Made by a program: the position numbers and the translations under genes. Positions 44,103 to 51,838 of a DNA stretch of 51,838 bases are shown piece after piece. The number at the start of each line of letters is the position of its first letter. The stretch's first letter is position 1. The notes under the pieces are model-generated. The model did not search any database. It worked only from the letters and a program-made list of their open reading frames with translations, and was not told where the DNA came from. This stretch comes from an uncultured Lachnospiraceae bacterium (lineage in GTDB: Bacteria; Bacillota; Clostridia; Lachnospirales; Lachnospiraceae), in NCBI GenBank assembly GCA_910586005.1, contig CAJUHG010000009.1, positions 1 through 51,838 of the forward strand, written 5' to 3'.

Positions 44103-44681
44103 TTACAAACGAACTCTTTCTTCCTTCCAAATCTCACTTTCTTCTATCAGAGATTGTAACTTTCGCCTTGCACGTATTGAAATATGTCTAACATTGTCAG
44201 GCGTTTTTTCTAGTATTTTTGCAATTTCTAATACGCTAGCTTCATGATAATATTGTAAAAGTAATACTTCTTTATATGGATATTTCAATGCTTTCAACAA
44301 TCCTATCATTACTTCCTTTCGCTCTGATTCTATCATAAGAGTGTCTAAACTTTTTTCAAAGATATCTCCATATTGTTCTGTATATAAATAATCCTCTATT
44401 CCTTGTTCATCTAATTTATACTTTCGCTTCATAAGATTAAAACATTTATTTTTTACTATAGTAACTATATAATTCCACATTTTATGTGGTTCATTTCCTA
44501 TTAACTTATCTAAATTATCAATCAATGTTAAAAAGGTTTCATGTACCACATCTTCTGCATCAGATGTATTTCTTAAAATAATATCAGCTGTATGGAACAT
44601 TTCTTTGTTATACTTATTGTAAATTAGTGTAAAAAATTCCTTTTCTTCGTCTGTTTTTATCAGGAGTAAATATTGATACAA
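44103..44681 (-). CDS. ECF-type sigma factor without an adjacent anti-sigma gene
   Basis: A 192-residue sigma-70 family member with only regions 2 and 4. Region 2 includes SDAEDVVHETFLTLIDNLDKL and region 4 is near 130-178 with EIAKILEKTPDNVRHISIRARRKL. The start is TTG at 44681 with GGAGG eight bases upstream; an ATG that overlaps is out of frame. The next gene downstream is the aspS transcript, so no partner anti-sigma lies beside it. Target promoters are unknown. Confidence 0.88.
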   Translation of the reverse strand: MYQYLLLIKTDEEKEFFTLIYNKYNKEMFHTADIILRNTSDAEDVVHETFLTLIDNLDKLIGNEPHKMWNYIVTIVKNKCFNLMKRKYKLDEQGIEDYLYTEQYGDIFEKSLDTLMIESERKEVMIGLLKALKYPYKEVLLLQYYHEASVLEIAKILEKTPDNVRHISIRARRKLQSLIEESEIWKEERVRL

Positions 44682-45134
44682 CTTTCATTCCTCCGCTTAT
44701 CTTTTGTTTTTACTATGAAAGTCTTCGACTGCCATAGTAAGATGGCCATGCGGCCTGTCGTACGATAGGTTAAGCATAATGGTGGGTTTACTATGAAAGA
44801 AAGTGTTTTCCATATTCAGACACAACTACTGCTTGCAGTTGTAAGTTTCTGAATATAAGAAAACCTGATGGATATGAGCAAATAGGCCTATTGGCCGGAT
44901 TGCGAATACATTCAGCAATTGCGAGAATACTTCGCATGGAACAATCGACTTTCTTAGGTAGTAGTATCTGCCTAAACAGGCATGAAGATTTCATAGATAA
45001 ATTTTACACATTACTTCTTATGTTTTCAATCCCGAATATTGGTAAAATATGGAAATCATGGCTTGGATAAAGAGAATTTTTAAGATTTTCTAATAGAGTA
45101 TAAAAATATATCTTTCTTTTGTGTACTCTACATC
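44682..45134. other. Hairpin-rich gap between the ECF sigma factor and the rhodanese-TtcA gene
   Basis: Imperfect hairpin TTACTATG/CATAGTAA (44710-44717, 44733-44740) is followed by the palindrome GGCCATGCGGCC (44744-44755), a shared repeat core. A larger hairpin has arms 44805-44820 and 44848-44864 with inner ACAACT/AGTTGT. TTTACTATGAAAG recurs as a direct repeat at 44709 and 44788. A 67-codon frame (44791-44994, minus) lacks a ribosome site and is not called. From 45000 the sequence is AT-rich without features. Confidence 0.5.
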
Positions 45135-46295
45135 CTATTTTTCTTTGATAGAAAAATTATCACTATAATGCTCTAAAAAATGATGTTTTATCCCATGCTC
45201 TTTATAGGCAATTATAGTACTTAAATTTACATTTTCCACACTTTTAAAAATATTTCCCTCTACAAATGGATTAATTTTTTTCATATCTGCAATTAGATTC
45301 TTTATTTCCATTCTTTTTGATACACTTCTGCCATCTGGTTCACAAGTAGTACAAGTGTCAGTAAATCGGCAAGCACATTGAATAAAATAAAGCCCATTAT
45401 AATCTCGCCAACGCTTAATATCTTCCTCCCGAATATAATACATAGGACGAATCAATTCCATTCCTTCAAAATTTGTACTGTGCAACTTAGGCATCATGGT
45501 CTGTATTTGTGCACCATACAGCATTCCCATTAAAATTGTCTCAATCACATCATCATAATGGTGCCCCAATGCAATTTTATTACAGCCTAGCTCCTTGGCC
45601 TTATTATATAAATGGCCTCGGCGCATTCTGGCACAAAGATAACAAGGCGATTTCTCAATCTCATAAACTGCATCAAAAATATCTGATTCAAAAATTGTGA
45701 TAGGGATATTCATTTTTTTGGCATTATTCTCGATTACTTTTCGATTTGTCTCATTATAACCTGGGTCCATCACTAAAAATTTTAACTCAAAAGAAACTTT
45801 TCTATGATATTGCAATTCCTGAAAAAGTTTAGCCATTAACATGGAATCTTTTCCACCAGAAATACAAACTGCAATCTTATCTCCTTCTTGTATTAACTCA
45901 TAATCTTTCACTGCTTTTGCAAATCTAGAAAATAATTCTTTATGAAATTTTTTTCTAATACTTTTTTCAATTTCTTTTGAAACATGTTCTTCTGCCTCTT
46001 GCATATGTTCTAGCAACCATCCATGATAACCACCACTTAAACTGTAAGCCTGACAACCTATATTTTGCAATTCTCTTGCTTTTTCTTTACTAAAAAATCC
46101 TTTTGTACAATAAAGAATTAGCTTTTTATCTCCAATTTCATTTACATATTCTAGATTTAACTGTTCTTTTGACTTATGCACTGCACCAGAAATCATTCCA
46201 TATGTTATCGCAGATTCTTCCCGAATATCCACTAACTGATAACTCTCTTTCTTCAGTTCTTTTAATTGCTTGTAAGTAATTTCTATATTTTCCAT
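45135..46295 (-). CDS. Rhodanese fused to a TtcA-like PP-loop tRNA-thiolation enzyme
   Basis: About 386 residues from the ATG at 46295 (weak AGGA upstream; a TTG start 12 codons earlier is less likely). Residues 1-97 are a rhodanese domain with active-site Cys63 (LILYCTKGFF). Residues about 115-370 are a PP-loop ATPase of the TtcA family: SGGKDS (146-151), C218-x2-C221 in SPCYLCARMRRG, GHHYDDVIET near 244, and a later Cys group (C307, C309, C315, C318). TtcA makes 2-thiocytidine in tRNA with an iron-sulfur cluster. A built-in persulfide donor is inferred. It is monocistronic with its own promoter. Confidence 0.9.
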   Translation of the reverse strand: MENIEITYKQLKELKKESYQLVDIREESAITYGMISGAVHKSKEQLNLEYVNEIGDKKLILYCTKGFFSKEKARELQNIGCQAYSLSGGYHGWLLEHMQEAEEHVSKEIEKSIRKKFHKELFSRFAKAVKDYELIQEGDKIAVCISGGKDSMLMAKLFQELQYHRKVSFELKFLVMDPGYNETNRKVIENNAKKMNIPITIFESDIFDAVYEIEKSPCYLCARMRRGHLYNKAKELGCNKIALGHHYDDVIETILMGMLYGAQIQTMMPKLHSTNFEGMELIRPMYYIREEDIKRWRDYNGLYFIQCACRFTDTCTTCEPDGRSVSKRMEIKNLIADMKKINPFVEGNIFKSVENVNLSTIIAYKEHGIKHHFLEHYSDNFSIKEK

Positions 46296-46425
46296 ACTAA
46301 ATCCTATTCTTCTACTTTTTTTAGTTACCAATAAGAATATAACGCCTTTAACTTCTATTATTCCCCCTATAGATAGGAATAAGTAATGTCCACAATCTTA
46401 TAATATTGCCTCTTATGTAGGGACA

Positions 46426-46454
46426 ATTATAACAAACAACATATCTTATGGCAA
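46426..46454 (-). promoter_or_regulatory. Promoter of the rhodanese-TtcA gene
   Basis: On the minus strand TTGCCA (46449-46454) and TATAAT (46426-46431) are 17 bases apart. The leader to 46295 is about 125 bases and contains ATTCC/GGAAT and other short pairings, but no known riboswitch was recognised. The rest of the gap, 46455-46734, is AT-rich with no called gene. Confidence 0.75.
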
Positions 46455-46734
46455 CCTTTCTTATTTTTCCTTTATTTTCATAATATAATACCTCTGGTAT
46501 TCTTGTTAGAAAGTGCAATTTGGTTTTATGGAAGTTAAATACTTGGCAGATTTCACTAAATATTTACATCTTCTCACAGAAGATTTCTCACAACTACTTT
46601 GCTGTTGCTTGCGAGAATAAAACTTTTTACACCTTTACAATTTACCAGAGGCTATATCACTTTTTCTAATTCTAAAGATTTTTTGGATAAAACAAGTATC
46701 TACGATTTATCAAAACTTATATATGATTCTTTCA

Positions 46735-47937
46735 TTATTTTTTATCTTTTTTGGTATATTGATACACTTTTAAAGTCACCGTTCCATCTTCATTTAAAGT
46801 AAAAGTTTCAATATATACTTCTTTTTCATCACTGTTATTAATTATTTGCTTTTGCTTTGACATTCCAATTTTATGATTTTCAAAAACACTATCCAACAAA
46901 AGAGTGGCGGAAGAACTCATTCCTTCTTCTCCTATTTGATAGGAATAAGTAAAATATCCTTCTTTATCTGGTGTAAGAACTTGTGTCAAATTTTCCATTA
47001 TTTTGCTGTTTTCCTCTAAATCTGCTTCTTCCCAATTTGCAATTTGGTCAGCAACCTGACTAACAAAGCTTGTATCTTTTTCCTGTTCTCTTTCTTCTGT
47101 TTCTGAATCTTCCTTACCATTTTCTAATTCTTTTAAATAAGCCTCTGCAGCCTCCTTATTTGCCTTTGATTTATCTAAAGGTAAATCGAACAAAGCATTT
47201 ACACCACTATAAGATTCGTTTCTAGTAATTTCTCCACTAGTTTTGTCAAATTTATAAGCATCTCCATCAAAAAATGTACCACTATTAACAGCTAAATATA
47301 AGGTTCGATCTGCAAATATTTCTACATTATCTGATTCTGTAATACGATACTGAACTCCATCTTGTATGATTTCAGTATATCCTCCTCCCATAGTCACAAG
47401 ATTAAATTGATTGGGATCCTGTCCTTTTATCAATGGAGATACAAAAAAGGGGTCTTCTCCATAATTTTCATCACTTGTAGCTGGTCTTGGTGTTCCATCT
47501 TTATTTTCAATCGCTGTTACTACATAAGTAGCATCCTTTCTTAGTCCTTCTACCTCTTCATTTTCTACATAATAACTTAAATTTTTTCCTGAAACTACTC
47601 CTAAAAATGTAATTTTATAATTTCCATACTCTTGAGATTCATTAATTGCAATGGCATTTTCACTTTGGAATGCTGCTGTAAGACCTTTATCCTCCACAAT
47701 TTCTGCCACTTTATCTGGAGTCAAATATTTCCAAGCCGCAAATGCAGTGAAAGATCCTGCTGAGAGAGCAATTATTGCTATCAACGCTGTTACGGGTAAC
47801 CTTTTATGATATTTTTTACTCATTTCCTCTGTCTCCTTTGCCTTTTTCAAAATTTTCTGATTCAACCAGTAATCTGGTTCTTCTTTTGGAGAAAGGGCCT
47901 GTCTTAACAACTGATCCAAATCTGTATCATGTTTCAT
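46735..47937 (-). CDS. Membrane-anchored anti-sigma-like protein (DUF4179-like)
   Basis: A 400-residue protein. A cytoplasmic N-terminal segment of about 45 residues (DLDQLLRQALSPKEEPDYWL) is followed by one transmembrane helix (about 47-68, LPVTALIAIIALSAGSFTAFA) and an extracellular domain, with a Glu-rich stretch near 275-290. The start overlaps the ECF sigma gene stop by 11 bases (ATGAAACATGA), the standard layout for an anti-sigma factor that holds the sigma in check. The DUF4179 relation is from memory. The signal sensed by the outer domain is not known. Confidence 0.75.
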   Translation of the reverse strand: MKHDTDLDQLLRQALSPKEEPDYWLNQKILKKAKETEEMSKKYHKRLPVTALIAIIALSAGSFTAFAAWKYLTPDKVAEIVEDKGLTAAFQSENAIAINESQEYGNYKITFLGVVSGKNLSYYVENEEVEGLRKDATYVVTAIENKDGTPRPATSDENYGEDPFFVSPLIKGQDPNQFNLVTMGGGYTEIIQDGVQYRITESDNVEIFADRTLYLAVNSGTFFDGDAYKFDKTSGEITRNESYSGVNALFDLPLDKSKANKEAAEAYLKELENGKEDSETEEREQEKDTSFVSQVADQIANWEEADLEENSKIMENLTQVLTPDKEGYFTYSYQIGEEGMSSSATLLLDSVFENHKIGMSKQKQIINNSDEKEVYIETFTLNEDGTVTLKVYQYTKKDKK

Positions 47938-48457
47938 CTAAAACAACCTCCAATTCCTGTCTTAACAGCTTTCTTGCTTTGTACAGCCTGCTTTTTATTG
48001 TCCCTTGTGGAAGCTTCATAATCTTACTAATTTGTTCTATTGGAAGTTGCAACATATAATACAGATACACGGGTATGCGATATTTATCTTCTAGTTTTGC
48101 AACAACTTCCTTTACTTGTAACTGCAATTCTTGTCTTAAAAATTCTTCTTCCAGAGAATGTTCCTGTCCCAAAATTTCACTACTAACAATCTCTTCTGTC
48201 AATTGTTCATTCCCTGCAATCCGTTTTCTCCAAGCATATTTTCGCTTTTTATTTTTCCAAATACGCAGTGCAATAGAAACAAAATAACTTTTTGGGTTTC
48301 TTTCATAATCTATCTTTTCTCCCAATTCTACTGCTTTCAAAAAAGTATCTTGGTAAAGATCCTCAGCTTCTTGTTTATTTTGGGTAAGCTGGCTGCAAAA
48401 TGCATAAATATCTTTTCCATATTCATTTATACATTGCTCCAACTGTATATCTTTCAT
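47927..48457 (-). CDS. ECF-type sigma factor with overlapping anti-sigma gene
   Basis: About 176 residues from ATG at 48457 (MKDIQLEQCINEYG) with AAAGG upstream; a TTG three codons earlier is possible. Region 2 includes QEAEDLYQDTFLKAVE and region 4 includes LPIEQISKIMKLPQGTIKSRLYKARKLL. Its stop lies inside the next gene. A possible self-recognised promoter upstream reads TGAACC (48535-48540, minus) with no convincing ECF -10, so autoregulation is only a suggestion. Confidence 0.92.
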   Translation of the reverse strand: MKDIQLEQCINEYGKDIYAFCSQLTQNKQEAEDLYQDTFLKAVELGEKIDYERNPKSYFVSIALRIWKNKKRKYAWRKRIAGNEQLTEEIVSSEILGQEHSLEEEFLRQELQLQVKEVVAKLEDKYRIPVYLYYMLQLPIEQISKIMKLPQGTIKSRLYKARKLLRQELEVVLDET

Positions 48458-48904
48458 TTTATTCAACCTTTCAGACGTCTTTCTAAGGTCATATCATATG
48501 CCCTTCACTTATACATTGTAATAATTATTTCTTTGGTTCATACAATTTACTTTTTTTTGGATATACTATATACTATTGTTGAAAAATTATAAGTGTCATA
48601 CTCTATCAGATTACCTAAATTCTCAGATGGGCTTGAATTTCTTACGAGTAAATACAACCATAATCCTCACTTTGCCTTCATGAAAACAATAGGAATATAC
48701 CTTGTAAATTAGCCAAATGACCATTATAAGATGTCCCAGAAGGTATACAATCAGCCGAATGGTCATTATGGGATACCTCTAGAGAGTTTATTAACTACTT
48801 GTAAAAAAATAGAAAAAAATCTTATTTATTAAGAAAATAATTTCATGCCCACTTAATTTGATTAAATTATCAAAAAATCTGAATTTTTAGAAAGGAACTT
48901 TTAC
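48458..48904. repeat. Divergent gap with dispersed repeat hairpin
   Basis: Contains the possible ECF promoter near 48535 and a repeat block. AATGACCATT (48716-48725) and AATGGTCATT (48758-48767) are inverted repeats around ATGTCCCAGAAGGTATAC (48731-48748), which recurs at 18656 and 15636. No frame is supported. AAAGGA lies before the carbonic anhydrase ATG; no clear promoter for it was found. Confidence 0.55.
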
Positions 48905-49399
48905 ATGGAAAAAATGAAAACCCCTATTTTGGGAAATAATATTTATATTGCTCCTGGTGCTATTGTCTGTGGTAATGTTACACTTGGTGATAATACTAGT
49001 ATTTGGTTTAATTCTGTAGTCCGTGCTGAAACTGCTTCTATAGTAATTGGAAAAAACACTAATATTCAGGATAATTGTGTTCTTCATGTTGACCAAGGTG
49101 CTGATATTTATATAGGTAATCAAGTTACCATTGGACATGGTGCAATTATTCATGGCTGTACCATACACAGTAATTCTTTGATTGGTATGGGAGCCATCCT
49201 TTTAAATCATGCTGTAATCGGAAGAAATTGTATGATTGGAGCTGGTACATTGATTACTCAAAACACTACTATTCCTGATAATTCTTTGGTAATTGGCAAC
49301 CCAGGAAAAGTGGTAAGAAATATTACAGAAAGTGAAATAGAACATATCAGACAAAATGCGGAACATTATGTGAGAGAAGCTGCAAATTATACCCTCTAA
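48905..49399 (+). CDS. Gamma-class carbonic anhydrase-like hexapeptide protein
   Basis: A 164-residue left-handed beta-helix protein built from hexapeptide repeats. Three zinc-ligand His are in place: H61 in CVLHVDQG, and H78 and H83 in IGHGAIIHGC. GNPGKVVR near 138-145 and a C-terminal helix complete the YrdA/CamH-type layout. Members bind zinc or iron and some hydrate CO2; activity cannot be inferred. AAAGGA lies upstream of the ATG. It is the first gene of a plus-strand segment, on its own. Confidence 0.93.
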   Translation: MEKMKTPILGNNIYIAPGAIVCGNVTLGDNTSIWFNSVVRAETASIVIGKNTNIQDNCVLHVDQGADIYIGNQVTIGHGAIIHGCTIHSNSLIGMGAILLNHAVIGRNCMIGAGTLITQNTTIPDNSLVIGNPGKVVRNITESEIEHIRQNAEHYVREAANYTL

Positions 49400-49549
49400 G
49401 GCATTCCATTATGCCATGCGGCGTGTCACAAGGTATAGAAATAAAACATAAAACGTTCCCTTGGCAGAGGAGATTTGTGTGTGGTATTTTACAATGGATA
49501 TGGTATAATTAAATTCTGTTAATGGTGAATCAGTCAGAGGGAAAGGAAA
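49400..49549. other. Gap with repeat core after the carbonic anhydrase gene
   Basis: GCCATGCGGC (49413-49422) is the third copy of the palindromic core and is followed by GTGTCACAAGG, which matches the flank of the copy at 18631-18646. No gene or clear terminator with a T-run is seen. From here on the DNA appears mosaic, with broken coding fragments. Confidence 0.5.
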
Positions 49550-49681
49550 TAGTATATAAGTTTAGTAGGATTAAGCTGTATTTTTTATGTTCCTAATATA
49601 AAGAAAATGGAAGAATTTTATGTGCCACATTTAGGGTTTAAGGCAGTTGAATATCTGGAATACAAAGAAGCGCATATCTGA
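49550..49681 (+). pseudogene. Fragment of a VOC (glyoxalase-fold) protein
   Basis: One frame reads FYVPNIKKMEEFYVPHLGF then KAVEYLEYKEAHI before a stop at 49679. This resembles the first beta-alpha-beta unit of a VOC metal-enzyme domain, which is normally over 110 residues. No start codon in frame and no downstream continuation was found, so it is a remnant. The family call rests on a short match. Confidence 0.45.
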
Positions 49682-49757
49682 TAAGATAGAACTTCTTTTA
49701 ATATTAAGGTCTGGTTTATCATACTAAAATATTTTATTAAGGAGCAGATTATTTATT

Positions 49758-50632
49758 ATGAGAAAAATTGCTGATAATTTTTGTGGTTATCTAAATGTGG
49801 GGGGATGACAAATATACCATTCAATTGACTTTAAAATAGAAAATAAAAAAGTAACATTAACATTTTCTGTAAGACAGGATGAGGGAACAAATGGCATAGA
49901 ACATCAAGGTGCAAGAATATTATAAAATAATCAAAAAACTTATTGCTATTTTAACTTCACAAAATAATGTTTTCTTTGGGATATATCTTAGCCAAAAAAA
50001 TTCTGATGATAAGTATTTTGAAACGGGGATTTGTAAAATTTTTGACCGCTATGATAATTATTCTACGGGGAAGTGTCATAATGTGATACCAAATTTAATA
50101 GAAGGAATTGTAAATAGTAAAGCTGACTCGTTGCTTGAACTTCTGCCTGAAAATAATAAAATGATTAGCCAGATATCAATAAAAAATGTTCATAGAGGTT
50201 GCTTACCATCTGGAGGATAAGAGGAGCAGAAAGAAAGATGTTCTCATAGAGGAATTAAAAAAGAATATCAAAAAAATGATAGCAGATTTTTCAAAATCTC
50301 ATAATGAAATTGATGTTAACAAAGAAACTACAATAAGCAGTTCTTTTCAATACCTTGATTATACATTGAAACAAAAAATTATCACCTTATATAATGAAAA
50401 CTGTGATGTAGCCGATGCAATAGTTTCAAAATGGCGATTACCGCAAGTAAATGAGGCTAATATAGGTTCTTTTGTAAAACTGCGCAATAACAAAACACAT
50501 TCTGGTATGGTTAAATGGGGGGATAGTGCAAAATTATATGCACCATTGTTTGCTATTGTTTATGCCAGCTTTTTCAGATATATTGGATTGCCAGATGAAA
50601 TAATTAGCTGTGCATTATTGCAGATTTTTTAG
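49758..50632 (+). pseudogene. Broken HEPN-domain protein, ApeA-like
   Basis: Starting at ATG 49758 (MRKIADNFCGYLNVGG, weak AAGGAG) the frame meets TGA at 49806 and TAA at 49923, then continues in other frames after an insertion in an A-run (about 49930) and a one-base loss near 50190. Pieced together it makes a protein of about 290 residues. The C-terminal part (after 50186) has LRNNKTHSG, an R-x4-H motif of HEPN ribonucleases, with Asn after Arg as usual. ApeA-type anti-phage proteins have this domain arrangement. The gene is dead as sequenced. Confidence 0.7.
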
Positions 50633-50847
50633 GAAGAGTGTCAGAATATGCGCAGGTAAAAACTTATCATTAAAAAATGCACCCCTGTTCGACTATGGAA
50701 AGAATACAAATAAGGGATGTGATTTACTACGATTTGCTCCATTTTGCAAAAAATCTAGTAAAACAAGGGTAATAAAACTAAAAATATTAAGTCCCCAAAA
50801 CGTGTAAAAACATGGCATTTGAGGGTATTTTGAGAAAGGAAAAAGAT
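50633..50847 (+). other. Non-coding stretch with possible coding remnant
   Basis: One frame here reads RIQIRDVIYYDLLHFAKNL and ends in tandem stops at about 50771, resembling a C-terminal protein end, but no start or family was recognised. It may be a remnant of a third gene in the degraded patch. The ribosome site AAAGG for the next gene lies at its end. Confidence 0.3.
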
Positions 50848-51315
50848 ATGATTAAAATACTTTTTATCTGCCACGGCAACATTTGTCGTTCGCCAATGGC
50901 AGAATTTGTAATGAAAGATATGGTAAAAAAACAGGAATTAGAGGATGAATTTTATATTGCTAGTGCGGCAACTAGTACAGAAGAAATTGGAAATCCAGTA
51001 CATCATGGAACCAGAAATAAGTTAGCACAAGTTGGAATTTCGACTGCTGGTAAGTATGCAGTTCGTATGGAACGAAAAGACTATCAAAAATATGATTATA
51101 TTATAGGAATGGATAGATGGAATTATAAAAATATGCTTCAAATTATAGGTAAGGATAGAAATCATAAAATTAGTTTATTGTTAGATTATACGGACCATCC
51201 AAGGGATGTGGCAGACCCTTGGTATACAGGAGATTTTGAAAAAACTTATGAGGATGTAATAGCAGGATGTAGTGGATTACTAACTTATATCAAAAAACAA
51301 CATGCACTCATATAA
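50848..51315 (+). CDS. Low-molecular-weight protein tyrosine phosphatase
   Basis: A 155-residue phosphatase. The active-site loop CHGNICRS (C-x5-R then S) begins at Cys9, close to the N-terminus as in the family, and the general-acid Asp lies in DPWYTGDF near 130-137. The ATG at 50848 with GAAAGG upstream is preferred to an extension of 12 codons. In bacteria such enzymes act on tyrosine kinases of capsule synthesis or on phospho-arginine; no capsule genes are seen here. Confidence 0.95.
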   Translation: MIKILFICHGNICRSPMAEFVMKDMVKKQELEDEFYIASAATSTEEIGNPVHHGTRNKLAQVGISTAGKYAVRMERKDYQKYDYIIGMDRWNYKNMLQIIGKDRNHKISLLLDYTDHPRDVADPWYTGDFEKTYEDVIAGCSGLLTYIKKQHALI

Positions 51316-51328
51316 GAATGGTCTTTTT

Positions 51329-51368
51329 GCCACTTTGGGATACTTTAAAGATACTTTCCATAAGTGGC
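51329..51368. terminator. Hairpin between convergent genes
   Basis: GCCACTT (51329-51335) and AAGTGGC (51362-51368) form a stem with a 26-base loop between the phosphatase and the converging hydrolase gene. No T-run follows on the plus strand. It may end transcription from either side. Confidence 0.4.
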
Positions 51369-51470
51369 TATTTTACCACATGAAGGTAATTCATCTCTAC
51401 CAGAGAAACTGTCAACCACAATACAAAGCGGCGTTCATTTTATTGTTAACTGCTCTTGCTAGGCTTGCTC

Positions 51471-51838
51471 TTATCTCATTAAAAAATTCAAAATCTGTTC
51501 ATTAAAATCTTTTGCTTCTTCATATGCTGCATGACCAAGACCATTATAAATAAACAACTCGCTCTGACTAATTTTTTCGGCTATTAAAGAAGCCGCAGTT
51601 GTTCCAACAATTTTATCGTAATCTCCGCCAATCACTAATGTAGGGCATACTATTTTGTTCAATTCCATATAAGCATTGTGGTTGATACAAGAAGCTGCCT
51701 GTATGAGAAAGCGCTTAAAACTTTTTGGCTTTCCTATTCTTCCAATGAACGGATAAATTCGCCGATACTTTTTCAAGTATCTTTCTGAATATGACTTTTC
51801 TGCTGTATCTATCATTAAATCCTTATAATTTCCTTGTA
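51471..51838 (-). CDS. Alpha/beta-hydrolase, C-terminal part cut by window edge
   Basis: The frame remains open upstream of its first Met (GNYKDLMIDTAEK at 51815-51838), so the gene continues past the window end. The visible about 120 residues match the C-terminal part of an alpha/beta-hydrolase: VCPTLVIGGDYDKIVG carries the catalytic-acid Asp region and GLGHAAYEEAKDF the catalytic His. The nucleophile elbow is outside the window. Ester or peptide substrate is unknown. Confidence 0.85.
   Translation of the reverse strand, partial: QGNYKDLMIDTAEKSYSERYLKKYRRIYPFIGRIGKPKSFKRFLIQAASCINHNAYMELNKIVCPTLVIGGDYDKIVGTTAASLIAEKISQSELFIYNGLGHAAYEEAKDFNEQILNFLMR

Noticed and set aside
44791..44994. 67-codon minus frame in the gap
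   Set aside because: No ribosome site, composition follows inverted repeats, no family recognised.
46599..46802. 67-codon plus frame
   Set aside because: Runs into the end of the anti-sigma-like gene on the other strand and has no ribosome site.

Overview
The window reads as chromosome of a low-G+C Gram-positive anaerobe of the class Clostridia, most likely Lachnospiraceae (inference). The basis is AT-rich DNA with strong AGGAGG-type ribosome sites, Clostridia-type neighbourhoods (plsX-acpP-rnc-smc-ftsY, yceD-rpmF), a T-box controlled aspS-gatCAB set, a DUF5721-like gene, a Csp-like subtilisin, and cysteine proteases with copper-amine-oxidase-like stalk domains. Most genes lie on the minus strand, so the minus strand is probably the leading strand here. 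No intact mobile element, CRISPR array, rRNA or prophage is visible.

Layout. 1-5.8 kb (minus): a partial tRNA-Pro with a consensus promoter, then a run of THUMP methyltransferase, C1 protease, cell-wall amidase, rdgB and phosphodiesterase; a small rhodanese gene lies just upstream of the methyltransferase. 6.0-8.0 kb: an Asn/Ser/Gln-rich small protein and ilvA. 8.0-14.8 kb: plsX, acpP, rnc, smc and ftsY, packed so that the smc ribosome site lies in the last codons of rnc. 14.8-17.8 kb: a YesL-like protein, yceD-rpmF behind a consensus promoter and a structured leader, and ackA, whose stop codon lies inside that promoter. 18-24.5 kb: a degenerate FMN-binding-like membrane protein, DegV, a transglutaminase-like lipoprotein, an M18 aminopeptidase broken by one frameshift, DUF5721 and asnA. 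25-34.5 kb: a cold-shock protein, lspA, a Csp-like subtilisin, an extended ClpX, a two-component system with a third membrane-anchored gene, and a chemoreceptor. 34.6-37.2 kb: VanZ and a large polytopic GT-C-like protein. 37.6-44 kb: gatB, gatA, a GNAT-GatC fusion and aspS under a T-box. 44-48.5 kb: two ECF sigma factors (one with an overlapping anti-sigma-like gene) and a rhodanese-TtcA fusion. 48.9-51.8 kb: a gamma-carbonic anhydrase, a degraded patch (VOC remnant, HEPN pseudogene), a low-molecular-weight tyrosine phosphatase and a partial alpha/beta hydrolase.

How it fits together. The most coherent unit is the tRNA-dependent Asn (and possibly Gln) system: AspRS with a His in its RDHGG motif, GatA, GatB, and GatC present only as the C-terminal half of a GNAT acetyltransferase fusion. 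Upstream is a T-box whose specifier reads GAAC, holding both GAA (Glu) and AAC (Asn) one base apart, the arrangement known from the two-codon T-box of Clostridium acetobutylicum. A hairpin-rich dispersed repeat sits between the T-box terminator and aspS, and related repeats occur elsewhere in the window. asnA, which makes free Asn, is on the same chromosome segment.
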